Positions 21,843 through 31,285 of a stretch of 64,000 nt of DNA are shown in pieces. Every line of letters starts with the position of its first letter. Position 1 is the first letter of the stretch. Under the pieces are notes generated by a model, which was not told the DNA's origin, ran no database searches, and saw only the letters and a list, made by a program, of their open reading frames with translations. Both the position numbers and the translations under genes were made by a program. Origin of the DNA: Gerris lacustris (taxonomy: Eukaryota; Arthropoda; Insecta; Hemiptera; Gerridae); assembly GCA_951217055.1 (NCBI GenBank), contig OX578284.1, forward strand, positions 15,123,687 to 15,187,686, given 5' to 3'.

Positions 21843-22345
21843 AACTACTATCGTTTTCACATAGTAGATACAGGGCACATGTATCCCCAGGGGGAAAGAT
21901 CTTGTATCCTGTCATTTGTATTTTGCCCCTTTATCAACTCTTTTGCCCCCAGTCATTACAGTATAAAAGCCGCCTAAGATAATCTCCATAGGCACTCCAG
22001 CATCTAATAATGAACACAATCGTCTATACGGCGATAGTACTCTTGTGATAGAACTAACATAACAGTTACTTCGATAGTAATGTCGCGCAAGAGTACATTT
22101 TACATTTTTTAAGACGAGTATGGTGACAGTGTAGCTATAAGTGATATCTAACATAACATGGCCTACACGGATAGCAATGGTCGCTGCTATCATTGGGACC
22201 TTTTATAGTGTTCCACCATATTGCCCGGCATCTTGAAAATATTATGTTTGAATTTTTAATAGTTACATTTTTCTTTTTTTACTCTTCCTAGACCTTTAAA
22301 TTGATTTGTAACATGTTACGCTGACTAATAATATATTTAGACCAA
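21843..22345. repeat. Further copies of fold-back internal units
   Basis: The segment CTTCGATAGTAATGTCGCGC to GGGACCTTTTATAGTGTTCC at 22060-22235 duplicates 21335-21500, with a small deletion. The CTTGAAAATATTATG...GACCTTTAAATTGAT unit follows. The repeat material therefore extends beyond the right terminus of the fold-back element. The minus-strand 93-codon ORF here lies in repeat and is not supported. Confidence 0.6.
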
Positions 22346-22364
22346 CTCGTGGTCATATTAACAT

Positions 22365-22462
22365 TGATAAAACATCGATCAATTGACTTTTAAAGTGTTT
22401 CTACATTTTTCTTACAAAAAAAAAAAAAAAAAAAAAAAAAAATCAATTGATCGATGTTTTAG
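22365..22462. repeat. Palindrome around an A-tract
   Basis: AAACATCGATCAATTGA (22371-22387) is mirrored by TCAATTGATCGATGTTT (22443-22459). A 30-base A-tract lies just inside the right arm. No other feature was seen. Confidence 0.75.
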
Positions 22463-24449
22463 GCGTGAATATAGCCACAATATAGAAGAGATCTAAATAT
22501 AGCCAGATGACAACAATCTAGTTGTGTTAAAAAATACGAGTGGTGTCGCGGGACACCCGGTAGGAACGAAGTTCCTTACATTTTTCATTAAATATAAAAT
22601 CACACTGCTAAGTACGTATACGTTGCTAACTACTCGTTCCAATAAATATTTTTGACTCAATTAGAAAATTATTATTAGTAAAATTATTACATAAAACTTA
22701 TTTAAAAAATCCCTTGATCCGCTTATGAGCAATATTATTTTATTACATCAATTTAAACTTATATATATAGTTTTACTGGTTAACAATTTAACACAGTCGA
22801 CACTGTCAATTTCTGACAATTCTCTTGGTGCACTTTCCATTTTAAATAATATACGAATACTTTTCCCAATGATAGAAACAATAATTGAAAAAAAAAGCGT
22901 TGTTTTGAGGATTAATAGCGAGTTTGACAGGAAGAAGGAGTAAGAGAGAGAGAGAGAGAGTATAGCAAGAGAGAGATGGAAAGATACAAGAGTTGGAATT
23001 GCGCACGGATACCAAACCAAGTATAGTAGAGGGGGAATCACTCTACATTCTTAATATTCCACCTACTAAACTACAAACCCCATACTCCGGATATCAACGT
23101 TTAAAAATTGTAAAACATATCACGTCACTGTAAAAAAAACTGCTGCTTGTATCAGGTTGAAATTAAACATGCCTGTTTCAATTGTACTTTAGACGATGTG
23201 TATGAAGTTTTATTAAAATCGTTACGTTAGAACGTAAGATATCGGTAAAAACGTTGTTTTCTTTATTTAAAACGTTTAGGTCCTCTTTAATAAATTTAGC
23301 GATCATTTTCACTTCACAGCAGAGTCGGTGTTCGTTTTACTGAAAAAATATATTTACAAAAGTTGTTTGTCTCATTAAATAGATAAAGTTAGAATTTTTT
23401 CCCGTCCTAAAATTCCAATTTTATATTTGAAGCTTACATTTACGCGAGCGTTGCGCGTGAACGCTTGGGCGGATAACTTTGTCCAACGAACCTGTCCTGG
23501 GCATTGGTAAAATGAACATGTGTACTAAATTTCAACTAAGTTGGTCAATTTTTACACAAGTTATCGTCATCCGTAGATTTCGTGACGCTTTTTGCGTGAC
23601 GGTGATTTTGTGACGGTGATTTTGGTCGTTTTTTTTTTTGGATTCACTCCCGGGCTCCAGAACGTGCCATAGGGAACTTCGTTCCAAAAACTTTTTAACC
23701 CTTTATGACCCACAATAAAAGAAGTTAAATATTTGTTTCGAAACGAATGCCTATATGCTTACTCTGTGAATTCCTTTGCTTGTCTGTGGAATGGGTATAA
23801 TTAATTGATCATATTATTTTTAGGGTTCTTAGGCAAAACTGAGGAGGCTTATAATTTTCTGCGTTGCTTCTCTGTCTGGCATTAATGCATCCATTATCTC
23901 TGAAAGTACCCAACAAAAAGAAATTGAAAGTTCACTGTTATGTTATGTGTAATTTCCCCAACACAAGGAAAATATAGGGAAACTCGAAAAAAATAATGTC
24001 CCCCTCCCCCTAAAAAGTAATGCTTGAGCAAAGAAATTATTTTCTAAACGTTCTACTTTTAAGTTTCTCATATTAAGAGAAAGTATTGTGATGGCGCGAA
24101 AATTCGGTTTTTAAATTTGTATGGATTTACACGTTTTGAGGTCCCCTGAGTCCAATAAAGTGGTTTTTAAAAACATGTCTGTCTGTCGTCTGTGTAGACA
24201 CATGGAGTCAGAACTACTGGGCTGATTTAATGAAATTTGGCTTACATGCTTAGAAAAATCCCACCCAGAGGTGAAATCAAGAAATGAATTTTAGCCCCAA
24301 AAACTCTAAACGAAAACGTGAAAAAAAAATTATTTCTCGAGAGCGGTTTAGACAATTTATTAAAAAAAAATCGGGTACGGGGTACCTCGGAACTTTTCCT
24401 CACTTCAGAGGCCACTAAAGTGGCCTCTCCTGGTGCGAAGCACCAGGAG
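22463..24449. other. Repeat-rich non-coding stretch
   Basis: GGAACGAAGTTCC-type words occur at 22560 and, inverted, at 23690 together with GCGGGACACCCGG and CCCGGGCTCC, suggesting an old inverted-repeat element of about 1.1 kb. A (GA)n run lies at 22943-22964. Positions 24050-24260 are an inverted copy of the repeat family at 4840 and 47918. No credible gene; the ORFs on both strands at 22725-23041 overlap each other. Confidence 0.4.
24395..24449. repeat. Two adjacent perfect hairpins
   Basis: GAGGCCACT-AAAGTGGCCTC (about 24407-24427) and CTCCTGGTGC-GAAGCACCAGGAG (about 24427-24449) abut each other immediately before the 5S-like sequence. They could be the structured 5' part of a SINE. Confidence 0.7.
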
Positions 24450-24490
24450 GAAGCAGCATTGGACGAGGTCAGTACTTGGATGGGTGACCG
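24450..24490 (+). pseudogene. 5S rRNA-derived segment (box A to box C)
   Basis: GAAGCAGCATTGGACGAGG then TCAGTACTTGGATGGGTGACC matches the internal control region of eukaryotic 5S rRNA (AAGTTAAGCAACGTCGGGC...GGTTAGTACTTGGATGGGTGACC). The 5' and 3' thirds of 5S rRNA are absent and it is preceded by two hairpins, so it is a pseudogene or the head of a 5S-derived SINE and not a working 5S gene. Confidence 0.8.
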
Positions 24491-26624
24491 TTCTGAACTA
24501 ACTGATTTATTATCATTTTTACAAAAAAAACCCTTATTTTTAATACCTATATTTTATTTTATTATTTGAAGTTTGGCGGTATTTTGACAGATGTAAACAA
24601 ACTATGACGTCATAAAAATTATCGCACTTATAAATACATAATTATATTTACTTATAACTTTTAAACTAATTAATAGAATTTCATCGGGTTTTTTTATGTT
24701 TGTTCCTTAATTTTTTCCGGTTCCAACGATATGCTATAAGTCAAAAACCTATATGTGATTTCAGTATTATTAACCGTCAAAGTTTAAAAATTCAAAAATT
24801 TATAACTTCAAAATGGTGGCCAAAATCAAAAAGAAATTTAGTTTGTCATACAGAGAGGTACATTCGAGCCAAATTTCAACTCGATCAGGACCATTTTCGA
24901 TTTATTACGATTATTTTTTAAATATTTGCTTACTCAGCAAACTGGGTTCAAGATGGCAGAAAAAGTTGATTTTCCGGGCGGCACAACTACAGGTTAGGAC
25001 TGATTTTTCTGCCAAGTTTAAACTCTCTAGGTTAAATACCTTGGGCGCTACGATGATAACACAATACACACATACATACGTCATACGTCATGCTAAAAAC
25101 CACTCAGGAGGTCTCAAAAACACCTAAAACGGATAATTCCGTTGAAATCTCGAAAAAAATAAATTAATATTAATCAAATTAATCGTCATGATGAGTTTAT
25201 AGTTTAAAAAAGGATGATTGGAGTAGACGGTAGTGCCGGGTAGGACTCTCACTTCACTTGGAAGGTTCTATGGTAAACTGGTAAACCCTTTATAAAGGTG
25301 AGTTTACAGTCACAGCTAGTAGATTGACAAATGTATCCAGTATCCGTCTGTATAAATAACAATATATTCATGATTTCTGGGATCTGGGGCCGAGATTATT
25401 TGAGAAAGTTAGTCTGAGTTGTCTCGGACCGATTTTTTATTAAAATCTCAAGTTACATATTGAAAATAAAGTAATTTTATATATTGTAAATAAAGACTAA
25501 TTTAATTTCAATTGTAAAGCACTTTTTTTCCAAGAAATATCTTTTTACAAAGGTGAAATTCATGCAGAATATTTGAATTTCCAATTTTTATAAGATTGTA
25601 GCTGAAGTAGTTCCAGAGAAGTCGTTATGAATCCAGTGGTATTTTTTTTATTTTATTTAGATAAAAAATACAAACGAGCCCTCGAATCGTCCTTAAAAAC
25701 GGCAATTTAAAAATAAAAAATACGTCCCATTTACGAGACTTCAAGGGTTTGTGAAAAAAATATATATATATACTATTTGTAATAAAATAAATGTAATATT
25801 ATATTTTAAGTATATAATTTTATTTATCTGAAAACACTTCAGGGAAATATATAATTAAATTCTAACCAGTACCTTCTTTTATTTCTTACTTTATCTCTAG
25901 AATTTTCACTTATACAATTCAACAACACCATTCTCAAATTCAGTTTAACTTGTATTTTCGATGTTATTCTACCAAAACGTATATTTTTTATATAAAGTTT
26001 AGAAGTCTAACGAAATTTCGTAATTTTGTTAGGCCTAGTTTCAAACTATCACCGAATATAGAAGTATACAGTATCCACTTAAACAGCTTTTCACGTCGGA
26101 CAGTATCTAGATACTTTAGTTTGGCCTTCTTTGAAAACATGAAAATTGAAAGGACTATTTTTCCAGCCAAGTTATTTCATTTTGCGTTGAAACAGCTTGG
26201 CTCGTAGTACGTGAGGTACATACTCATATACAATTTAGGACAGTTTTTTTTTCTCTCTCTCACTTATTCTAAATGGTCATTTAAAGGGATATTCCCTCTT
26301 CTATGGTCTGGGACATTTAATACCGTACTCTAACCTATATGCAAAAATGAGCTGTCTAAAAAGCCTCAATGGATTAATTAATATTTAATAAAAATATTTT
26401 TATGGGTAAATTAACTTTGGGTTTGCTCTCAAATAAGTTCTTCTCAAAAGCTCAGATTAATATTATTTTAATATAATAATGCTTAAGAATTTATGTGTTT
26501 TTTTTATTCTTTCTGTAAAATTTCACTCTCGCTTACTTTCCGTAAGATGGTGAAACATAATCTCTTAGTTAGTTCAATGCTGCAATTAATTGTTTTTCAC
26601 TTTTTTTAAAAAGTTGTCATGGAC
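24491..26624. other. AT-rich non-coding stretch
   Basis: No supported gene. Words such as AAATTTCAACTCGATCAGGACC and the phrase around CCAAGTTTAAACTC resemble generic insect interspersed repeats with GATGAAATTT motifs. A weak inverted repeat (CGAAATTTCGTAATTTTG region, 26015-26035) is present. The opposing ORFs at 25950-26207 and 25988-26170 occupy the same DNA and are not credible. Confidence 0.35.
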
Positions 26625-26627
26625 TGA

Positions 26628-26883
26628 AATAGATTGGAGTTCTAGGTCTTCCGGAGGTGACCGCGTCTTAGTGAATGATGTTTCCGACGTTTCGCCTCTT
26701 ATGGTGAACCATCATCAAAGTAGAGCATGTTGTTCTGATGAGAGAAACAACGTGAACTGTTTCTCTCATCAGAACAACATGCTCTACCCTGAAGATGCCT
26801 CTAGCATAAGAGGCGAAACGTCGGAAACATCATCCACCATGACGCGGTCACCACCGGAAAATCTAGAACTCCATTATGAAACC
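26628..26883. repeat. 256-bp palindrome with hammerhead-like motif
   Basis: The outer arms read TGGAGTTCTAG...TCCGGAGGTGACCGCGTC and, inverted, GACGCGGTCACCACCGGAAAA...CTAGAACTCCA. The inner arms are GATGTTTCCGACGTTTCGCC...CTCTTATG and its complement. The centre is AGCATGTTGTTCTGATGAGAG with its inverse. The arms are not identical: the left inner part reads TGGTTCACCA where the right has the GCCTCT hairpin, so two diverged copies are joined head to head. Probably a Penelope-like terminal structure, by inference. Confidence 0.7.
26789..26825 (+). ncRNA. Hammerhead-ribozyme-like motif
   Basis: CTGAAGA (26789-26795), one T, a perfect 6-bp hairpin (GCCTCT 26797-26802, loop AGCATA, AGAGGC 26809-26814), then GAAACGTCGG. 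This is the same layout as at 5397 with an entirely different hairpin sequence. CC before and GG after could form a short helix I. The extra T before helix II departs from the canonical core. Confidence 0.45.
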
Positions 26884-27244
26884 AACTGCGGAAAACTACG
26901 CACCAAGACGAAATAGATTGCTTGTACATGGTAGGAAGAGTAGCATGTTTTTGAAATGGTTAATCTTTCCTTTCAGTGTTGTGTGATAGGGGTGGGGAAA
27001 GGACACTGTCGCGTAGACCTGCACCCTATGAACGGACCATAAATAACCATAAATTGATATCTTAATGACATATTTATTAGTTTCGGGCGCAGTCTGTAAA
27101 TAATTATTAACTGGTAGGTGCAGGGAGAAGTGCAGGGTTTCAGTTTTAAATTCAGGTAGTGTCAAAATTGAGACCTACAGATTTTGGAGCATGAAGACGT
27201 TTTGCGAAAGTCATATTGGAAAAATTTATAGTGGACGAATCTTA

Positions 27245-27975
27245 GGTAGTTTTGATAACTGATGAGGCACATTTCCACCTGTCTGCCCATGTAAACAAAC
27301 AGAACTTCAGATATTGGAGTGCAAGTAACCCCCGAGGCTTCCATGATAGGTACAGTTCAGTGATTATTGAGCATTTTTTCCTCCGATTCTGAGTTGATTT
27401 TGCTTGGACAAACTGGAGATATATGACTTTCTGGCTTGTTGTTGTTTTATATTTGCAATTAGCATTTAAATTATTTTAATAGCCCCAATCTGGCATTTAG
27501 CCTTAGAACAAAAAGACTGAGAAGAGATTTCATGCACCACTTCCCTGCTGGGTTGTACGCAGACTGGAATAATGCCTTCTACATCAACCTCTGCCCTCTA
27601 AATGGGTGACGGTTTGGTGTGTTCTTTCCAAGATGGGTGTCATTGTGGACCTTTCTTTTTTTGAACAAAATGGTCTTTTTGTTCCAGTTAATTCTGAAGG
27701 ATTTGTCGTAATGTTGAACGACTCTCTTCGGCCTGAACTTTATTAACGTCACATTTCCCGTCGTTGCATTATGATCTAGCACTATCCCCCGAATTGTCAG
27801 TATGCAATTTTTTTGAAGGCTAAGGTATGAAAATAAGTGCAGAAACATCGATGTACTGAAGACTGCAATCCGACATCGAATTGGAGAAATACCGATGTCT
27901 ATGGCTGAGCGATCAATGGATGGCCTCATAAACCGCCTAAGGGAGTACAGCGCCCGACACACAGACGTCATTGGA
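27245..27975 (+). pseudogene. Broken mariner-like DDE transposase
   Basis: Three separated stretches match the common insect DDE_3/Tc-like transposase. About 27247-27365 gives VLITDEAHFHLSAHVNKQNF then RYWSASNPRGFHDR, with the first catalytic Asp in TDEAHF. About 27580-27748 gives WVTVWCVLSKMGVIV, FFEQNGLFVPVNSEGF and MLNDSLRPEL. About 27862-27973 gives AIRHRIGEIPMSMAERSM and LINRLREYSARHTDVIGC, the usual C-terminus. Roughly 210 bp of unrelated sequence separates the first two parts, the QQDGA(T/P)(A/P)H block holding the second Asp is deleted, and frames shift. The minus ORF of 130 codons here is the antisense shadow. Confidence 0.85.
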
Positions 27976-29075
27976 TGCTTTTATATTTTGTACACACTAA
28001 TGTTGAAATTCCACACCTAAGGTATTGTTTCATGTAAATACAAAAATGTTTTTGAAGATACTACTGAGTTAGAATATTTTAAAACTACAACTGAGAGGTT
28101 GTAACTCAGTTGAAGTTTTAAAAAATAACCTACTTTTCTGATTTACCCTGTTCAAAGAAATTCTGTACGAGTATAACAAAAGTATTTTACTTATTGCTTA
28201 AAAGTATTGTTCTTTTAAGCATACTTTCTACTTGTTTAACTTGATATTCACTGTACAATTTAACCTTTCTATTAATAATTTCTCAGAGAGGTTAAGCTGA
28301 CTTAACCTTAGTTTACATAAGTCCTAAGCTATTATTTATTATTTTAAATGATAAAAATAGATAGAATTTTTATTAACAAAGTAAAGTTAAAAAGTATATA
28401 AATGTTTTTGGAATGAAACAGCTAAAAATAAAAAAAAAAATAAAAATTATTCGCATATCATATAAAATGAAGGAATATTGATTTTATGTATCAATAATAT
28501 ATGATTTATTGAAGTCTAAGTGGTTTATATTACTTTAGGTAGTAACTGGTTGAATGTTATTTCTTTGTTGCTTTTTTGCGTGAAACTTTTTACTTAGTTG
28601 TGTGGAGTAATGTCAGTATGATACAAACTTTTAGTAAATGTAATTTACAGTTTGGATCGATGCATGACCTCTATTATGTCCAAATATCCCATTATCGTAA
28701 TGTAATTGTTTTGACATCGTTGTTTACTTATAGTAGAATTATGTTCCGAGTCCATTATGAAATGTGTTTCAGTATTAGATTGCTTCGGTAGTTTTAGTGA
28801 ACATTAGTTGGGATGATGATATTCTGCTGTTTAAACCAAATTAAATTATTACTTAGGTAATAGTAAAATTAAGTTATGAGTTTGATAAGTGACACATTCT
28901 TTAATAAAGTTAATACAAAATTCAAGCTATTAACATTTTTAATAGCTGTTACTGCATCAAATCCAGCTAACAAAAACAAAGAGAACTATTCTCTTAATAG
29001 CCTTCAAACTCACAAATTCGAACAAATCTTCTTCATTTACTTAATGATACTGAATCAAAATTCAATTACACATAT
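27976..29075. other. AT-rich non-coding stretch
   Basis: No supported gene, RNA or recognised repeat. The two plus-strand ORFs (28576-28791, 28876-29115) have no recognisable domain, and the second runs into the fold-back element. Confidence 0.35.
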
Positions 29076-29655
29076 AATAGTCCAGGAGATAGCGTGCATT
29101 AAAGTGTCTTACTAAAATCAAGCTAGAATTTTGTGTATTAGTAAATCTTTTGGTAATATACCTTTTAAGAATATGTGGTCGGCTAAGTTTGTCTGCGGGA
29201 CATAGCTCAGTAATAGGCATTTGAAAAAACAAACTGGTGGAGAGCGGCCATATACCGTCCTTTTTTGTATATAATGTGCTTTTCATGATCCTGAGTACGA
29301 AATTAGTTAGTAAACAAAAAATCAAGTTGTCGGTATAGTTTGTCACTTAATAGGTGACCTCTTTGATTTGGAGTAATATTTGACTAACTAACCTATTAAG
29401 TGGCAAACTACCATGAACTTGATTTTTTGTCAACTAAGTTCGTACACAGGATCATTAAAACCACATTGTCCAACAAAAGGGACGGGACATGGCCGCTCTC
29501 CACCGGTTTGTTTTTTTTAAATGCCTATTACCAAGCTATGTCCCGCCGATCACATATGCTTAAAAGGCACCAAAAGATTTACTAATACACAAAATTCTAT
29601 CATGATGTTATTCAGACACGTTTTTGAACGCTATCTCCTGGACTATAATTTATTA
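29076..29655. mobile_element. Fold-back MITE with about 270-bp arms
   Basis: ATAGTCCAGGAGATAGCG at the left mirrors CGCTATCTCCTGGACTAT at the right. The arms continue through TTTTGTGTATTAGTAAATCTTTTGG, GGACATAGCT, AGAGCGGCCATATACCGTCC, ATCAAGTTG and ACTTAATAGG up to a spacer of about 30 bp near 29370. Almost the whole 580 bp is therefore inverted repeat. The ORFs on each strand are shadows of the two arms. Confidence 0.8.
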
Positions 29656-29810
29656 AATTGATTACATATTTCAAAGTGGTTTAAAAGGTGGTTGTTTACA
29701 GTCAAAGCCCTTGAGGTAGTGACAAAACTGTCTCGGGCAATAAGACTCCTGTGTGTGCCTGGTCTCATAGCGTAATTTAATGTTTTGATATTTATTATAT
29801 ATATATATAA
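29656..29810. other. Flank of the non-LTR element, ending in a (TA)n candidate target duplication
   Basis: Non-coding. Positions 29796-29810 (TATATATATATATAA) are repeated as the 13-base TATATATATATAA at 35085-35097 on the other side of the element. The duplication is plausible but sits in low-complexity DNA. Confidence 0.5.
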
Positions 29811-29899
29811 GGTTTTTGACAGCTCTTGACAAGTTCAACACGTAAGTTTTTTAAAAATCTTTTTACTTTTATTATACTTAAATTAAAGTGTTAAAGTGC

Positions 29900-31279
29900 A
29901 TGGAGAGGGTTCGGGCCCGGCCTCCAGATCCTGGAGGATGGGACGAAGATGAAAATTTTCAAGTTCCAATAGATAACGACACGATTCCCTCAACGGTTAC
30001 CAAGTCGTATATGTCAACAAATAAAAACAAACAAAATAATTTCGGCGAGACCTCGGATACCTCTAAAACAAAGCGACCGCGAGTAAGCTCTCCTCCAATA
30101 TATAATCCTCCAGTCTTTAAACCGAAGTATAACTTCTTAATTCTCAAACGGGCAAATGGTGAAACAATGGCAAACGTTTCACCGTTCCTGATCGATAAGG
30201 TTTTATCCCAAATAGCGGGCAATGTCAAAGGTGCGAGAAAACTGAGGGACGGTTCCCTTCTTGTAGAAACCTTTACTCATGAGCAAGCGGACAAACTGTT
30301 AAAGTTATTACCGGAAAATAGACATCTGTCGGTCATAGTTGAGCCACACAAAACCTTAAACAAAATCAAAGGTGTCATAACTTGTTACGACTTAGACCTG
30401 GTAGCCATCGATGATATAAAAGAAAACCTACAATCTCAGGGAGTTGAAGATGTTATAAGAATAAACAGGAGGGTGAATGGAAACCTTCAACCAACTCAAA
30501 GCTATATCATCGTATTCGGGTTAACAACTCTTCCTCAAAAACTTAAAATTGGCTATATGAGTGTGCCCGTCAGGCCATATATCCCTCTTCCGCTGAAATG
30601 CCATAACTGTCACCGGTTTCAACATGTCAAAGCCAACTGTAAGAGCCCAGCCGTATGTCCTGGATGCGGAGAACTCGCACATGAAGGTACTTGTAATTAT
30701 ATAAAGTGTATTAATTGTAACGGCCAACACTCGGCAACAGACAGGAATTGCCCGAGGTGGCAACTAGAAAAGAAGGTAGTGGAAATTAAGACCCTGGAGA
30801 GAATATCCTTTGCGGAAGCTAGAAACAAAGTCCGAAGCACACAACCAATCCTCTTTGAAACCACCTACTCTAAAGTTTTAGGCAAAACTAACAGCGGCCC
30901 ACTAGAACCTTCCCCATCTTCGAACTGTACTACTTGTAAAAATAAAATTAAACAAAGAAAAACCAAGGACCAAGGAACTCAGTTTACACCTTCAGACATA
31001 AGTGACAAGCCCGAAGACAAAAAATCTGAATCTCAAAAAGACGTCAACAACATGAAACCTTTAAACATCACTAGTAAACAGCCAGATAGAAGTTTTAGGT
31101 TAGACTCTCAAGCGGAAAAAGAGATGATGTGGATTAACGACTGGGATCCAGACTCAGAAGACTCCACATCCAGCAGTAACAGTAACAAGATCAGCGAAGG
31201 ACCGGGAGGTGATAAACATCGAAACGAGCCAACTAAAAAAGGATCTAAGAAGGGGAAGAAAAACAAAGGAAAGAAATAA
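29900..31279 (+). CDS. Non-LTR ORF1, Gag-like nucleic-acid-binding protein (459 aa)
   Basis: Binds element RNA and forms the RNP for retrotransposition (family knowledge). The first ATG in frame is at 29900 (MERVRARPPD); an upstream GTG at 29888 is less likely. A central alpha/beta region (residues about 70-210, from FLILKRANGE through VIRINRR) resembles the RRM-like domain of insect ORF1 proteins. Three CCHC-type knuckles follow: CHNCHRFQHVKANC, CPGCGELAHEGTC and CINCNGQHSATDRNC (about residues 234-288). The C-terminus is acidic, then strongly basic (GSKKGKKNKGKK). The stop TAA at 31277 is followed by ATTATT and the ORF2 ATG in the same frame. Confidence 0.93.
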   Translation: MERVRARPPDPGGWDEDENFQVPIDNDTIPSTVTKSYMSTNKNKQNNFGETSDTSKTKRPRVSSPPIYNPPVFKPKYNFLILKRANGETMANVSPFLIDKVLSQIAGNVKGARKLRDGSLLVETFTHEQADKLLKLLPENRHLSVIVEPHKTLNKIKGVITCYDLDLVAIDDIKENLQSQGVEDVIRINRRVNGNLQPTQSYIIVFGLTTLPQKLKIGYMSVPVRPYIPLPLKCHNCHRFQHVKANCKSPAVCPGCGELAHEGTCNYIKCINCNGQHSATDRNCPRWQLEKKVVEIKTLERISFAEARNKVRSTQPILFETTYSKVLGKTNSGPLEPSPSSNCTTCKNKIKQRKTKDQGTQFTPSDISDKPEDKKSESQKDVNNMKPLNITSKQPDRSFRLDSQAEKEMMWINDWDPDSEDSTSSSNSNKISEGPGGDKHRNEPTKKGSKKGKKNKGKK

Positions 31280-31285
31280 ATTATT

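Noticed and set aside
21912..22193. 93-aa minus ORF
   Set aside because: Overlaps repeat units duplicated at 21335-21500; not conserved as coding between the copies.
22748..23041. Hydrophobic minus ORF as a possible receptor TM exon
   Set aside because: No class-A motifs, composed of (GA)n-derived Ser/Leu runs, and no fitting splice phase.
27579..27971. 130-aa minus-strand protein
   Set aside because: It is antisense to recognisable pieces of a mariner-like transposase on the plus strand.
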